A stretch of 64,000 nucleotides of DNA from NCBI GenBank assembly GCA_002900995.3, contig CM035309.1, forward strand, positions 1,742,389 through 1,806,388, in the 5' to 3' direction. Positions 1 through 13,334 of the stretch are shown one piece after another; positions within the stretch are counted from its first letter, which is position 1; each line of letters starts with the position of its first letter. The notes under the pieces are model-generated. The model did not search any database. It was given only the letters and a program-made list of their open reading frames with translations, and had not been told where the DNA came from. A program made the position numbers and the translations under genes. Source of the stretch: Ganoderma boninense (Eukaryota; Basidiomycota; Agaricomycetes; Polyporales; Polyporaceae).

Positions 1-552
1 TCTTCTTCGGACATTATGCTCGTGGCGAGCGCCGTGTTTCTTCCGCTAAGCCTTCGAAGGTCATGTTGTCCGCATGAGACCCTACCCATGCGGCGAGCCG
101 CGAGGCGTCGTTGCGGTAGATGTGCCCTGCGGGACCCTGACGACAGCCCCTCACCCCGCCCCACGCTCTACCAAACCTCGGTATCGCAGTAAAGCACTAC
201 TCACGCTGAAGACCGATGCGTCAAACAAATCTTTGCCAGAGCTAAGCATCGGGTGGTCCTTCTTCAAGGACTGAAACAGTCCCTCCGAGGATCTAAAATC
301 AGGGATCCCTGCTTGCACGGAGATGCCCGCACCTGTTCAGAAAACCATAGCCAACGTTGCGCAGGTCCGTCAGTATGTGCCTGCGGTAAGGGAGAGGCGT
401 TGGCACTCACCGCATACGATAGCGATGCGGCGTGCCTTGAGAACGGCCTTGACGACCCGCTTAACATGGCCTGCTGGGTTGGGCGTGGGCACAAGAAACG
501 CCGGCGACGGGGGACAGGGGGCTGCCGCATCCAGCGGGAGGAACGCCGTCAT
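1..552 (-). CDS. Sirtuin (SIR2-family NAD-dependent deacylase), 5' part, runs off left edge
   Basis: Two exons are clear: 552-411 and 332-205, with a GT-AG intron between them and a good donor (gtgagt) after 205. Translation starts at the ATG at 552. The protein carries ARRIAIVCGAGIS, then QAGIPDFRSSEGLFQSLK and a DLFDASVF segment. GAGIS..GIPDFRS is the NAD-binding signature of SIR2 deacylases, and the spacing plus DLFDASVF resembles the Hst3/Hst4-type fungal sirtuins, which remove acetyl groups from histones in the nucleus. The catalytic His and the zinc-binding cysteines would lie beyond the left edge. The third exon between 1 and about 150 could not be resolved: AG sites exist near 146 and 40 but none gives an obvious sirtuin continuation. 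Family assignment is firm; the subfamily is inference. Confidence 0.82.
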
Positions 553-2332
553 CGCACGAAACGATGGGTGACGGCGAAGGGGGCAGAGAGGGGATGCGCG
601 AGGCAGCGAGGGAGGCGGGACGTCGTGGAAGAGAGAGAGGGAGGCCTGGAGGCTGGAGGGGTTGGCCCAGTTCGCTTTCGAGCAGGGCAGTTAACGCGGT
701 GGCGCGCCGGTCGGGTCGGCAGCGCCTTCCACCGTCTGGTTATCGCCCGTATTTATAATGCCCAGCTTACCCTCCTCTATCCCACACCTACACCTACTTA
801 CTCCCACTTCTATTCCCCCTTCTATTGCCGCGACCACATACACTCCTGTTCGGATTCCTATCTGTCTATGCCGTCATTATATTCCGCTTCTTCCACACGA
901 TGCAATCATGCGCTCCCCTCATTCCCTGAGTGAGATGGTCCGTGCACTGCGCCATGAAATGAAACTACGGTCTTCATTGGCCTGCAGTGGCTTCAGCCAT
1001 GCGAATTGGTCCTCGTAATATGGCTAGCCAGCCCCCAAATCATGAGCGGTCCTCAACTTCGTCTATCTGCGTTCGGACAACATGGGGGGATGACTTCCAA
1101 TGCGTGCCAGTATGGACGTCACTGGCTTCAGTTCCTTGCAAATCTACAACAGAAGATCCAGAGACTCCACAACTTCCCGAGCCTTTCAATCTCCACACTC
1201 GTATGTCCTAGTGGTAGTTTCTTGAGGCTCGTTACCCCTTTTAACTCGTGATTTTTCCAGTGTTCGTCGCCATCCAGACATTGGCAACCCCGCGGCCGTA
1301 AATGTCAACAGAGATGTTTGCCCCACTCACGACGCATCCTTCTCCTGCCATGTTTCGACCGATCGTCGTATTTCGGAGAAGTGAGCCCTCTCGTGACCAT
1401 GCGTATGTTCCGAACCAGCTCTCACGCCTTGATCCCGCACCTTCTCACTGCTCTTAGGACTGCCATGCAGCGCGAGAGCGACATGCTGTTCGATGAAGGG
1501 ACACCTGAACTGTCTTCCCGCCGACCTGCGGTCGATGCATGCCACTAGGCTCGTCACAATGCCCTCTCACGCGGATCGTTGACGGTCTTGGTACGAGACT
1601 AGCATGGTACCGCAAACCGCGCAATTGTAAGCGGGATGCGACTGATCGGTACGGAAGAAATTGCAATCATGAGGCTGTCTTCATTTGCTACTTGACTCCG
1701 AACTGTTCGACTTTCTGCCTGCAGAAACCACTTCACGACCCCACGACCCCGCGACTCTACAATGCGTCCACGAGAGCAAGCGAACGTATCCTGACTCTCC
1801 TCTCTCCTGGTGCCTACAGACCGTACTACTTCACAGTAGATGTATGGCGCATGTCTGTCGGACGTGCAGTCCTCTTCAGTAGTCGCGTCCGGCAAGCCCC
1901 TCTTCCTTACCTAAACATGTCTTTTACATTCTCTTTTATGGCTCTGCATAGACTTCTAGTGCCTCGCTTCTGGGGATATGACCTGTGACGTCGGACCACG
2001 CCGTCTGCACGACCTCCTTCCCACAGCAATGGCACTGCGTGGGTTGGTTCTCAGTATCATGTGCACCCCCCGACTGGATCCAGATATCGGGGCTCGGTGT
2101 TTTCCACCACACTGCACTACAGTATCTACGGGAACGAGATTCATGGCTGGCCAGTTGCACGCTGGTTCCCAGAACTTCACCCTGCAAACCAAACAAGATG
2201 CACAACGCTCAAACATATGCGATCTGTTCGATGTATTCTGTAGGTGTCTCTTTTGTTCCAGATTTGAGGCTTCGTAGTAATTATCATATACGCATGTTGT
2301 TGTACAACAACGCCGAGTTCAAGTTCTGAAGA
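553..2332. other. Intergenic, no gene recognised
   Basis: About 1.8 kb upstream of the sirtuin. Several open frames exist on both strands (longest about 226 codons at 253-933) but they overlap the sirtuin antisense or have low-complexity compositions, and none resembles a known family. A TATA-like stretch (gtatttataatg) lies near 748. Confidence 0.5.
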
Positions 2333-2371
2333 CTGTACAACCAGAAACTGACGCCTTAACCATTAGGCCAG
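2333..2371 (-). pseudogene. Truncated tRNA-Arg fragment in reverse orientation
   Basis: Thirty-nine bases on the minus strand match 2521-2559 of the tRNA-Arg gene with one mismatch (38/39). The fragment covers the D arm, the 5' half of the anticodon arm and the intron, then stops matching. It lacks the T arm and acceptor stem, so it cannot be a functional tRNA. With the intact gene it forms an imperfect inverted repeat about 150 bp apart. Confidence 0.85.
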
Positions 2372-2514
2372 CACCATCAAGTGCACGAGTACTACAGTAT
2401 GTAGTAATAGTCCAGTTCGAATGCGCCATGGGTGTTCTGAGCCCCGGTGGGGCTCTGTGTTTGAAATGTTGCATGATTGGTGGGTATATAGTTCTCGTCG
2501 GTAACGTTCCCATC

Positions 2515-2597
2515 GGCCGACTGGCCTAATGGTTAAGGCGTCAGTTTCCGGTTGTACAGTTAGCTGAAGATTCTGGGTTCGAATCCCAGGTTGGTCG
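2515..2597 (+). tRNA. trnR-CCG: tRNA-Arg (anticodon CCG), 10-nt intron
   Basis: A full cloverleaf can be drawn. The acceptor stem GGCCGAC (2515-2521) pairs with GTTGGTC (2590-2596), with two G-U pairs. The D stem is GCCT/AGGC, the anticodon stem TCAGT/GCTGA, and the T arm CTGGG-TTCGAAT-CCCAG (2573-2589). The anticodon loop is interrupted one base 3' of the anticodon by about 10 nt, the standard intron position. The anticodon reads CCG, decoding CGG arginine. The discriminator base is 2597. Confidence 0.93.
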
Positions 2598-2758
2598 AAG
2601 CTTTTGCTTGCCAAGAGGGCTGTTTTTACTCCATTTTGGCCTGGAGAACTTGGGAAGACACAGTTGATGGAGCTCCAGAGCCGGAGGAGCGACTTGCGAG
2701 GATGGGCGCCTAGGAGGGCGTGACGCGGTGTGTTCCAAAAGTCACGCGTCATGCAAAC

Positions 2759-3496
2759 GCCGAGCCGGTGGGTAGGTCGTGGAGCCAAGGGTGGGACCAA
2801 CATTGGTCCTAAGCGCCTGACGATTGGTCCTGATTGGTGCGCGCGGCGAGGGGAGGCGCTTAATTTGGTCGACCAATCTCGCGGCACGTGAGCCCCGCGG
2901 TACCTCGCGCGAAGGCTTGATTCTCCATAAATCCAGCGAGTGGCCTCGCGAGTCCTTAAATTGCCGCCAAAATGCACGGATGAATGTTCCTACACATGCC
3001 TTTACATGACCCTAGAAGTCCAGGGGAAAAGAGTGGAAGAAAGTATCCACAAGAACAGCGCAAGAGCCAGAAAACAGAAGCCACAGGGTAGCACAGAAAG
3101 CCCCCATAAACTGCTGAGAAATGGCTTATATAAACGCGTCCTACTCTCCTTTAACGTAGGCACGAATACGAGATGAGCGGAACAAAATTCGCAAGGAGAA
3201 CACCGTCGTAAAATGGTCCTAAGCGCCCGCTCTTAGCCTGGTCGGACTGACAGACAAAGACGCGGCGGCGCGCGCGCCGCCGCGAAAACTATAAAAAGCA
3301 AGGTAAAATATGATAAATTTAACGCACCAGAAGTGGCTCTGAAACGAAGGAGCTCGAGGGCGGGAGAGGTGTTGGTCCCGGGCAGAAGGAGGAGCGCGCC
3401 TTCGGCGCGCGGCCACCCTGGGCATCTTTCGGGCGCTTCTAGGCCGCTGCGCGGCCCGAGCCCACCCTTGGCATGACCAACTTGCCGAGCCGGTGG
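2759..3496. mobile_element. Probable 712-bp non-autonomous DNA transposon with flanking 13-bp direct repeats
   Basis: A perfect 13-bp direct repeat, gccgagccggtgg, occurs at 2759-2771 and 3484-3496. Directly inside lie inverted repeats: gccaagggtggg at 2784-2795 and its reverse complement at 3461-3472 (12/12), followed inward by aagcgcc (2811-2817) and ggcgctt (3432-3438). The interior holds a perfect 24-bp GC palindrome at 3261-3284, hairpins at 3394-3410 and 3442-3456, and a second copy of ggtcctaagcgcc (2805-2817 and about 3213-3225). No coding capacity for a transposase is visible. The right end is 97 bp upstream of the rae1 start codon. A 13-bp target duplication is longer than usual for TIR elements, so the class is uncertain. 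Confidence 0.55.
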
Positions 3497-3592
3497 TCGG
3501 TGCCGCCGCGCCTTGTCCCTCCCTGAGTCTCTCATCTCCCCATTGTTCCCCACCTGTCCTCCTCGTTCACGAACTCCAGGCCGGGCTGAAGG

Positions 3593-5148
3593 ATGTCTTT
3601 CTTCGGCACTTCGACCTCGACTACACTGGGGTCGACCACGGCAGTGGAGAAAGACATTGAAGTTGCAGACCCTCCCACCGACTCCATCTCCTCTATTGCC
3701 TTCTCCCCGACCGCCGACTATCTCGCCGTTGGCTCCTGGGATAACAATGTACGTCCCACGCCCGTTATTCACGTCGTCTATCTTAGGGGAGACGCCACGT
3801 TTCGTTGACGATCAATAGGTTCGGATCTACGAAGTCGGCGCGAACGGCCAGACGCAAGGCAAGGCAATGTATCCCCACCAGGGGCCTGTGCTGAGCGTAT
3901 GTTGGAACAAGGTACGTGAAGGTGCTCCACCATTTCCCGTGCGCAGTACTTGAACGAGGGCCGACGCGCCTCCGGTTCTTAGGATGGCTCGAAGATCCTC
4001 TCCGGTGGCGCGGACAATGCTGGGCGATTGTTCGACGTGACGACCGGGCAGTCTTCTCAGGTGGCCCAGCACGACGCGCCGATCCGTGTAGTGAGGTGGA
4101 TAGAGTCGCCGCAGGGTGGCGTGCTCGCCACTGGTAGCTGGGACAAGACGATCAAGGTGAGTGCTGTAGCTACGCGTCCGCTGATGGACCGTATGTGAAC
4201 ACTAACTCCCCTACCTCGTTCTCCTAGTACTGGGACTTGCGCACGCCGAACCCTGTGTCTACCGTACAGCTCCCTGAGCGTTGTTATACCATGGATGTTG
4301 TGTACCCCTTGATGGTCGTGGGCACCGCCGAGCGCCACATCCAGGTCTTCAATCTTCAGAATCCCACTACAGCTTTCAAGGTCGGTCTCTTCCGCATCTA
4401 ACCGTTTTCCCGCCTCATCTTTCCATATGTGATTATAGACCCTTTCATCGCCTCTCAAGTGGCAAACACGCGTCGTTTCCTGTTTCCCCAGCGGAAACGG
4501 TTTCGCCGTCGGTAGCATAGAGGGACGGGTAGCCATCCAGTACGCACTGAATTCTACCTTGCGATCTTCACCGCTCATGGACTGTCCCCTCGAACTTACT
4601 TTTTGCGCAGATACGTCGAAGAGAAGGATGCTTCGAACAACTTCTCCTTCAAATGCCACCGTCGCGACCAGACCCCCTCGGCGAAGGACCAGTCCTTGGT
4701 CTATGCTGTCAATGACATTTCCTTCCATCCTGTACATGGAACCTTCTCCACCTGCGGTAGGCTTCGGCTCTGCTCTCCGTTATCATCGCGAAGTGCTCAC
4801 GGGACCTTCTACCTTGGCGTAACTGTAAAGGGTCCGACGGGACCATCAACTTCTGGGACAAGGACGCGCGCACGCGTCTCAAATGTGCGTAGACCTCCTT
4901 CCCTCCCTACACGTGCCCGCCCCGCCTTTGGCACTCTCGCTGACGTCCTTGCCTCCTCCGCAGCTTTCGAGCCCGCTCCCGGCCCTGTGGCATGCACGAC
5001 GTTCAACCGCTCAGGCACAATCTTCGCGTACGCCGTCTCGTATGACTGGTCCAAGGGCCACTCCGGCATGACGCCCGGGCACCCGAACAAGCTCATGCTC
5101 CATGCGTGCAAGGATGACGAGGTCAAGCGGAAGCCGCAGAAGCGGTGA
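3593..5148 (+). CDS. rae1: Rae1/Gle2 mRNA export factor (WD40 protein)
   Basis: Eight exons: 3593-3748, 3819-3911, 3983-4156, 4228-4380, 4439-4539, 4611-4756, 4831-4884, 4964-5148. Together they give 353 aa, the normal Rae1 length. All introns are GT-AG and short. The N-terminus contains [20 protein letters not shown], typical of Rae1/Gle2, and further WD40 blades follow ([30 protein letters not shown]). The C-terminus [17 protein letters not shown] is also diagnostic. Rae1 binds the GLEBS motif of Nup98-type nucleoporins at the nuclear pore and works with the Mex67 pathway in mRNA export; mex67 itself is at 59.6 kb here. No frameshift. A probable transposon ends 97 bp upstream of the start, so promoter and 5' leader may derive partly from it. 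Confidence 0.96.
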
Positions 5149-6102
5149 GGGATGGGGTTGGAGGGTGCGTTCTCGTACACCTCGGTGCCGTCATCTGGTC
5201 GCGTCCTCGGACCGATGGAGCTGCGCCCCTCTTTCCGTGCTGCTTTCTTCTTCGGACGCAGGGTGGGACTCGGGAGAGAACGACGACGTAGGTTTGCGGT
5301 TGGCAGACTTCCACATACATACGTACATATCGATATCGCAGTGAAGGGAGGAGAGGCAGAGGGAATGAGGTAAGAGTTGCGAAAAGGCGTCGCTCGCCGC
5401 GCTGGGAGGGAGGGAGGGAGAGCAGGTTCACGGGTACTACTACCAACCATCCGCATCCACCGTTGTACCGCCATCGTCGTCATGTTGAGTCTCATCATTG
5501 TCATCTTACTGAGTAGTACTTCTATCGAGTCTTGGGTCCATTACAGAGTGGTTTGTCAATTCTTGTGAGCTCTCACGTCGCCATGCTCATGTGCCCTATT
5601 GCTACGGACACGCATTGAGAATATGGTGCAATGTTTGGTAACTTGACTTCCCTCCATGTCGACCGGGCCCAATTCATGTTCGCCGCGTTGACTCATTGGC
5701 AGACCGGGACCGCTCGCACACGACAAAATGACAGATTATGATAATGCAGATGCAGACAGACAACACGTGCATTAGATGGGCTACACGACTCTGGCGCTAG
5801 CAACCGATTAGATCCTCCGTCCCCCTACCATAGAACGCGCTCCGTGCTTCCCGTACTGGGCGAGGACGTGCGCGTCTCCGCATGTAAGTAGTAGTAATGT
5901 ACATTTGATCCTTCAGATGATGAGACGCAGTGGTGATCATAACGGTATCGTAAAACAATATAAACATCTTGAGGAGATGGGGGTCAAAGATATCGATGCT
6001 AGCGCGATGGCCTGCACGCGGCGCGGGCAGAGCAAGAGCTTCGAGAATAGGATGTACACACACGACGACAGCAGCCGTACGCGGCGCGTGTACAGCAGCA
6101 GC
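5149..6102. other. Intergenic between convergent rae1 and erg3
   Basis: About 950 bp of 3' flanking sequence of two convergent genes. No conserved coding region, RNA gene or strong repeat was seen. Confidence 0.6.
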
Positions 6103-7322
6103 TCATTGCTCCTTGCCGAGTGCGACCTTTTGCTTCTTCTTCTCCGCGGCCTGGACCTCGAGCAGCGGGTCAAGTTCGGAGAGCGGCTGCCGGTACGAGT
6201 TGCCCATGCGGTCCGCCCACGTGAAGTACTGTCAATAGCAAGCGCCGTAATGTCGTCATCAGCAAAGTTGTCGTACGACTGGCATCAACCATATGCAGCA
6301 AATTTGAACGTACCTGTCCGTAGTTCACGGTAAAGTAGAGATGGTGGAGGGTGTGATGCGCAGGACCATTGATGACCGTCTCGAGCGGGTGGCCGGTGAT
6401 CATGTCCGAGTCGTGGATGAGAATCGACCAGAGGTTCACAAAGAAGAACAGGCCGAGGTAGAGCTGGCGGTGTAGGGGGAAGATGAAGATGAAGAGGTGG
6501 TAGGGCACGGACTGGAGGTAGCCGTCGAGCGGGTGGAATGCATGCGATGCGAAGGGGGTGGGAACTGAAAACGCGTCATTAGGACAGTGCAGTTGAAGCA
6601 AACGAAACAGAACTCACTCAGCCACTTGTGGTGGGGCTTGTGAAGCCACTTGTAGCAGATTGGATGATGCTCCCAACGATGAATCCAGTAGATGAGGTAG
6701 TCGGTGAAGACGAGGAAGCTAGGTCGTCTTTCAGCCCAGTTAAAAGTGGAAGACATGCGAACACTCACAAGAAGATTGAAACGAAGAAATAGGTCCACCC
6801 ATACGCGGAAACATCGTCGTACAACATCGAATGCCCTCGAACTTCCGCCAGGAACCAAGGGAGGGTAAGCGCGATCATGCCCGGAAAGGCCTTGAGACTG
6901 CTCTGGATCTCGAGTTTCACTTGATCCTTGAGGAAGCGGGGGTGTTTCATCATCTCATGATTAAAAATAAACTGGTAGGAGAGGCTGGCGAAGACGAAGT
7001 AGAGGAGATGGATGCCGATGAGAGTGAGAACGGTGAGGGAGATGACCTGGCGTGGGAGGTAGTCGCGGGGCCATGCCGAGGAGAGAACGGTGGTGTCAAC
7101 GAGGGGTGCTGTGAGAAGTTCGTTGGGGAGCGGGGGGTGCGGAATGTAGGAGATGAGCTGGGACCAGGCTGAGGGCTGTGAAGCCGGGAGGGAGACGTGA
7201 GAAGAGGCGTTATATAGGCCGGCCGCATTGGAGGTTGCAGTTGTGAAAGCGGAGACAGGAAGAAGCGCGGCCCATGCCCTATCGAGGGCGTATTCATCGG
7301 CGTAGTGCAGGACGATATCCAT
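6103..7322 (-). CDS. erg3: Delta7-sterol C5(6)-desaturase (ERG3)
   Basis: Four exons on the minus strand: 7322-6769, 6718-6618, 6564-6314, 6228-6103, giving 343 aa with all GT-AG introns. The enzyme introduces the C5(6) double bond of ergosterol in the ER membrane, using a di-iron centre held by three histidine boxes. These are visible as HRWEHH (198-203), HKPHH (211-215) and HHTLHH (288-293), and [17 protein letters not shown] between them is characteristic of ERG3 rather than of the related C4 methyl oxidase. Hydrophobic segments near residues 85-115 and 240-268 fit a multi-pass membrane protein. The ATG at 7322 is the first in frame. No anomaly. Confidence 0.96.
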
Positions 7323-8504
7323 TGCGGGCGGGGGGAGCGGCGGCTGCTAGACTGGACCGAAAATGTCTAACAGAAGGCAGCAAACCGATGAGTAGCGTCA
7401 GAGGCGACGAGCACGGCCCAACCGCGGCCCCCGACCATGAGCTTATATTCCAAGCGCGCGCCTCAAAGTCGTCCCACTCACCGAATTTTGACTGCCTTCC
7501 CCTGCCTTCCCTCGCGCCTCACATGCCTCTCTGATCTCATCATCCTCTCCGGCTCCGGCGTGTCCGACCCATCCCGACCTGCGCTCCCTCCAACCCTCCG
7601 ACGCCCTCTCCTCCGAGGATGAGCTCACCTTCACACCGTCGCGAGACCAGTGCCTGCCTGGGCCAGCACGCCTATTATCCCCGCGCCATCCCCTCGACTC
7701 CGCAACACCTCCCTGATGTGCTGGATGCGTCGCTCCAAGGCCTAGTGGCGCCCCGGCATGCCTGACAGACCGCATCCCCCTCGAGATGCATCTGGCCTGC
7801 TGGGGAGGCTCGAAGTCTGCCCATTTCAATGGGAAAACATACATACATCGTACGACTTGCCTTGCACAACCACCACCCATTGTCCACCATAATCGGCCCC
7901 ACGGCATCATCTGGCCCCCGCTTCACGCGCGCGCTGCCCGGCCGTCCTGATCTTCGGTCCTCGTAACGGCGCGGCTTCTCCCTTCGCATCACCCGCGCCC
8001 TATATGCGGAAAGCCGGGGCTCTCGGCGACGACGTCTGGCACGGTTCTCGTCGTCCTGGGGTGTGCAGGGGGTGAGCATATATGGGGAGAGGAAGCAAAG
8101 AGCACGAACGCCGCGTCCATTGCGTCCGCCACCTGTCCCTGCAATGTACGTCACGACGCCGGGATCGGGTGACCCCCTTCTAATTTTGGTGGTCTTCTGC
8201 TTCTCCCGGTCTTTCATACGGCTCGTTTCGCAAGGCGTCATCCGGACTCTGCTTCTGAGGCGAAAATTGTGGTCGGACGGGGACGAGGAGGCGCGAAGGT
8301 CTTATATGTCGCTGCCCACCGCCACGGACATACCGTGTCTTGACAAACATCCCTTCCTTGTCCAAACACTACAGCACTGGTATTCAACGACACTATCATA
8401 CAGCGCAACGTTCCACAATTGGCCGGAGTTAACCAAGACGATCTTCCCTATACATTCAGGAGGGGATATGCATTCCCCTCGGTAGCTTCGTGCGATGTTA
8501 GGAT
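7323..8504. other. Intergenic, erg3 promoter side
   Basis: About 1.2 kb between the erg3 start and the 3' end of the iminopeptidase gene. Open frames here (for example 7443-7910 on the minus strand) have no recognisable motif. Nothing else seen. Confidence 0.55.
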
Positions 8505-10444
<1,940 letters not shown>

Positions 10445-11277
10445 GCCAACCTGGTCACAAGTGTCGTCTCCAGATCGGATTGCGGCAGCGCTTGCCTCAT
10501 TCGTCCTTCGATCGATTGGCTGTTGCTCGCGACTAGTAACTACAAAGTCCACAAGCATAAGGCATCAACTTATGAGGAAAATATTTTGAGATACTTGTTA
10601 CAAAGCACTACGACCTTCCACAATCAAGTGGAGCAAAATGGGGCCTAGCAATACTTGGCCCAGGAGGAACACAAATTCGGGACATAATAGGGCGGGATTC
10701 GAACTCGCACCCTCTCGGCGGCTACCTCATTCAGATGCGATGCATTTTTGTGGCCAAGGCCATGATTAATTTCTTCGTCTCCCATCCCTATCGCAGCTGC
10801 AACCATCCCAATGGTACTATGGAGATCACTCCGTTCATCTCCATGGTGAGATGCGCGAGCGTTCTATGGCACCAGGATGAGGGACCTGGTGGAGGGATCC
10901 TGTCAGAAAGGGCGTGTTCCGCAAGGGTGGCCTATGCTAATGCTCCTATGGCCAGGTGAATGCTATAGCTATATAACGCCGTCATTCCACAGAAAACCCA
11001 TATATTGAAGGAAGACACGCACAGTGAGACGCGGGCAGTTACTCCGTCTCAACAGCCGCCTCCACATGCGTCCAGCCGGGCTTCCCAAAGCGCCCCTGAC
11101 GTGAATATCGATCGGGCCCTGAGTAAACGTTAACCTCAACTTTGGCTTCGCGGCCTTTCCCTGTGGGGGTCGGAACGTCATTGGCTCTTCTGCCAAGCGC
11201 ACTTGAGCAAAAGGATAAGTATCAAACCTAAGTATGGGCCCACTCTGTCCTTCAGCTCCCCTGCGACTAGCCTGACG
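10445..11277. other. Intergenic, divergent promoter of iminopeptidase and oxidase 1
   Basis: About 830 bp. The minus strand near 10686-10710 has a tRNA-like B box (gagttcgaatc) and 7 bp of end pairing with 10786-10792, but there is no A box and no cloverleaf, so it is not called as a gene. Nothing else seen. Confidence 0.5.
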
Positions 11278-13334
11278 ATGTTTGGACTACAGGTGCTCGC
11301 ATCGGCAGCTTCATTGCTCCTCGCTTGGTTGTCCAATCGCTCTACCCATGATTATAAAGGCTGTAGATGCCTTCACGGCGACCCTTGTTGGCCCACTGAC
11401 GACGCATTCAAACAGCTTGCGTCTCAGCTTTCTACCTCGTTGATCCATCCCCGCCCTCTCGCGCATCCATGCTACGTATCACCCAACTCGTCGCAGTGTT
11501 TGGCCGTTCAGGAAAACTGGGAGGATGGCAATTGGAAGTCAGATCAACCAGGATCTATGCAGTTCGATGCCTTCGAAACATATACTCACCCTGGCGGCGA
11601 CATCGAGGCGTGTTACCGCGATACCACTCTTAGGATGCCTTGCAGGCAAGGGAGCGTCCCCACGATCGGGGTCGACGCCCGCACGGTCAAAGACATACAA
11701 GTAGGGATCAAATTCGCCGCTAGTCATAACCTGCGGCTCGTCGTGAAGAATACAGGGTATGTGGATTAGCGCTGCTGCTTGTAGACGGTCGGTGTCGTTG
11801 TAACCAATAGCTTCAGACACGACCTTCTCGCTAGGAGCACCGGAAGAGGCGCATTCATGATTTGGACTCACAACATGAAAGGCAACGTGATTCACGAAAG
11901 GTTCACCCCAGCCGGAGCACCCGTAACAGAATTCCACGGGCAAGGTGCCTGGTCATTCATTCTGGCGCTTTTGGTCACACTAAGATTTAAGTTATTTAGC
12001 TGTTACTGTGGCAGCGGGGCGTACAATGGCACGAGGTTTATTCGAAACTCGACGACGCAAAACGGATGGTGGTCGGCGGCGTCACGAACGGTGGATCCGT
12101 TGGCGCAGCTGGGGGTTGGATCCAAGGGGGCGGGCATAGCAATCTATCTCCATCCTATGGTCTAGGCACGCGATTCCGTCCTTCTACTCCCTTTCTCTCA
12201 TTTGCTGACGCATTTATCGTAGGCGTGGACAATGTGCTGGAATTTGATGTGGTCCTTTCAAACGGAGAGTACGTCACCGCTAATGCACATCAACATCCCG
12301 ATCTCTTCTGGGCCCTGCGTGGTGGGGGCGGGGCGACTTTCGGTGTCGTTACGTCTGTCACCTATCGTACCTATCCTGCGGTACCGGTAGTTGCGGTCCT
12401 CCTCGAAGTTGCTGTGGATCCTTCGTACCCAAACCAGGCATTGAAGAGCTCGATCGAAGAATGTATCCGCATATCTTCCGCGCTTACCGACGAGGGCTGG
12501 GGGGGCTATCTCATTATGGCTCCTTCGTCCACTCCGGGTATGGATATACTCACTTTCGAAGCCATCGTCCCAAATTTGAGTTGGGAGGCAGCCAACCGGA
12601 CCATCCAGCCCTACCTCGATTACGTACAAGCTCTCGCGGATGATGCTCCCCAGGGTTCGTTTACGGTTCGGCGCGCCGAAACTGTCGAGTTCCCGACGTT
12701 TTGGACCTTCCATAAGACTGTGGTGCCGCGCACCGGACAAGTCGGAGTCAACTTGGTCGGTGCTTCGTGGCTTCTGCCTCAAGCCGTGATCCACGAGGAC
12801 TATGGGCGAGTCGCCGACCTGTTGCTTCCAAATCCAGGGTTGACCTATTATATGTATGTATCACTTCCATCATAGCCTTCTTTCGGCTGACCGGACACTT
12901 GATCTCAGGCTGGTCGCTGGTGGTCAGGTATCCAAGATAGACCCGTCTAGGGCAGGTCTCAACCCCGCCTGGCGAGAGGCGGGCGCACATGTTGTCGTTG
13001 CGAGTCTTTGGCCGGATGGTGCAACGACTGCAGAGATACAGGGGAGGAAGGACATGATTCGAGAGCGTTCGAAGGATCTAAGAGCGCTTGCTCCAGAATC
13101 TGGGGCATACTTCAACGAGGCAAGTCTCATTACCGCTGGCCTGTGACCTAGGCCTTACTGAATTGTGTGTATCAGGCTTCAATGTCAGAGCCAGATTTCC
13201 AGCGCACTTTCTTTGGTGACCACTACGACCGGCTCTTAGGTATCAAGACGAAGTACGACCCCATATCTCTTTTCGTTGTTGCCGAGGGTGTAGGGTCTGA
13301 GAAATGGGACGAGGAGCTATTATGCCGTGTATGA
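11278..13334 (+). CDS. Berberine-bridge-enzyme-like FAD oxidase 1, secreted; frameshifted as sequenced
   Basis: Six exons: 11278-11756, 11817-11944, 12000-12165, 12223-12853, 12909-13119, 13176-13334; about 590 aa if the one-base excess is ignored. FAD_binding_4 plus C-terminal BBE domains of the vanillyl-alcohol-oxidase superfamily; such enzymes oxidise alcohols, sugars or alkaloids with O2. VVKNTGHD places the FAD-linking His at about residue 161; [14 protein letters not shown] has Ser where bicovalent enzymes have Cys, suggesting single covalent linkage. The start at 11278 gives a signal peptide (about 1-20); an in-frame ATG at 11203 would bury it. Introns 3 (12166-12222) and 5 (13120-13175) have GC donors. 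Exon 3 is one base too long: a G4 run at 12016-12019 breaks the frame conserved in the two neighbours. Substrate unknown. Confidence 0.85.

Noticed and set aside
253..933. 226-codon plus-strand frame
   Set aside because: Antisense to both sirtuin exons; Arg/Gly-rich with no motif.
2363..2977. 204-codon minus-strand frame
   Set aside because: It reads through the antisense of the tRNA-Arg gene and into the transposon-like element; no protein family.
7443..7910. 155-codon minus-strand frame between erg3 and the iminopeptidase
   Set aside because: Arg/Gly-rich, no recognisable domain or splice-supported continuation; treated as intergenic.
11857..12165. Uninterrupted frame reading through oxidase 1 intron 2
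   Set aside because: It loses the conserved VQWHE segment of the family; the GT-AG intron at 11945-11999 with a downstream one-base shift explains the data better.
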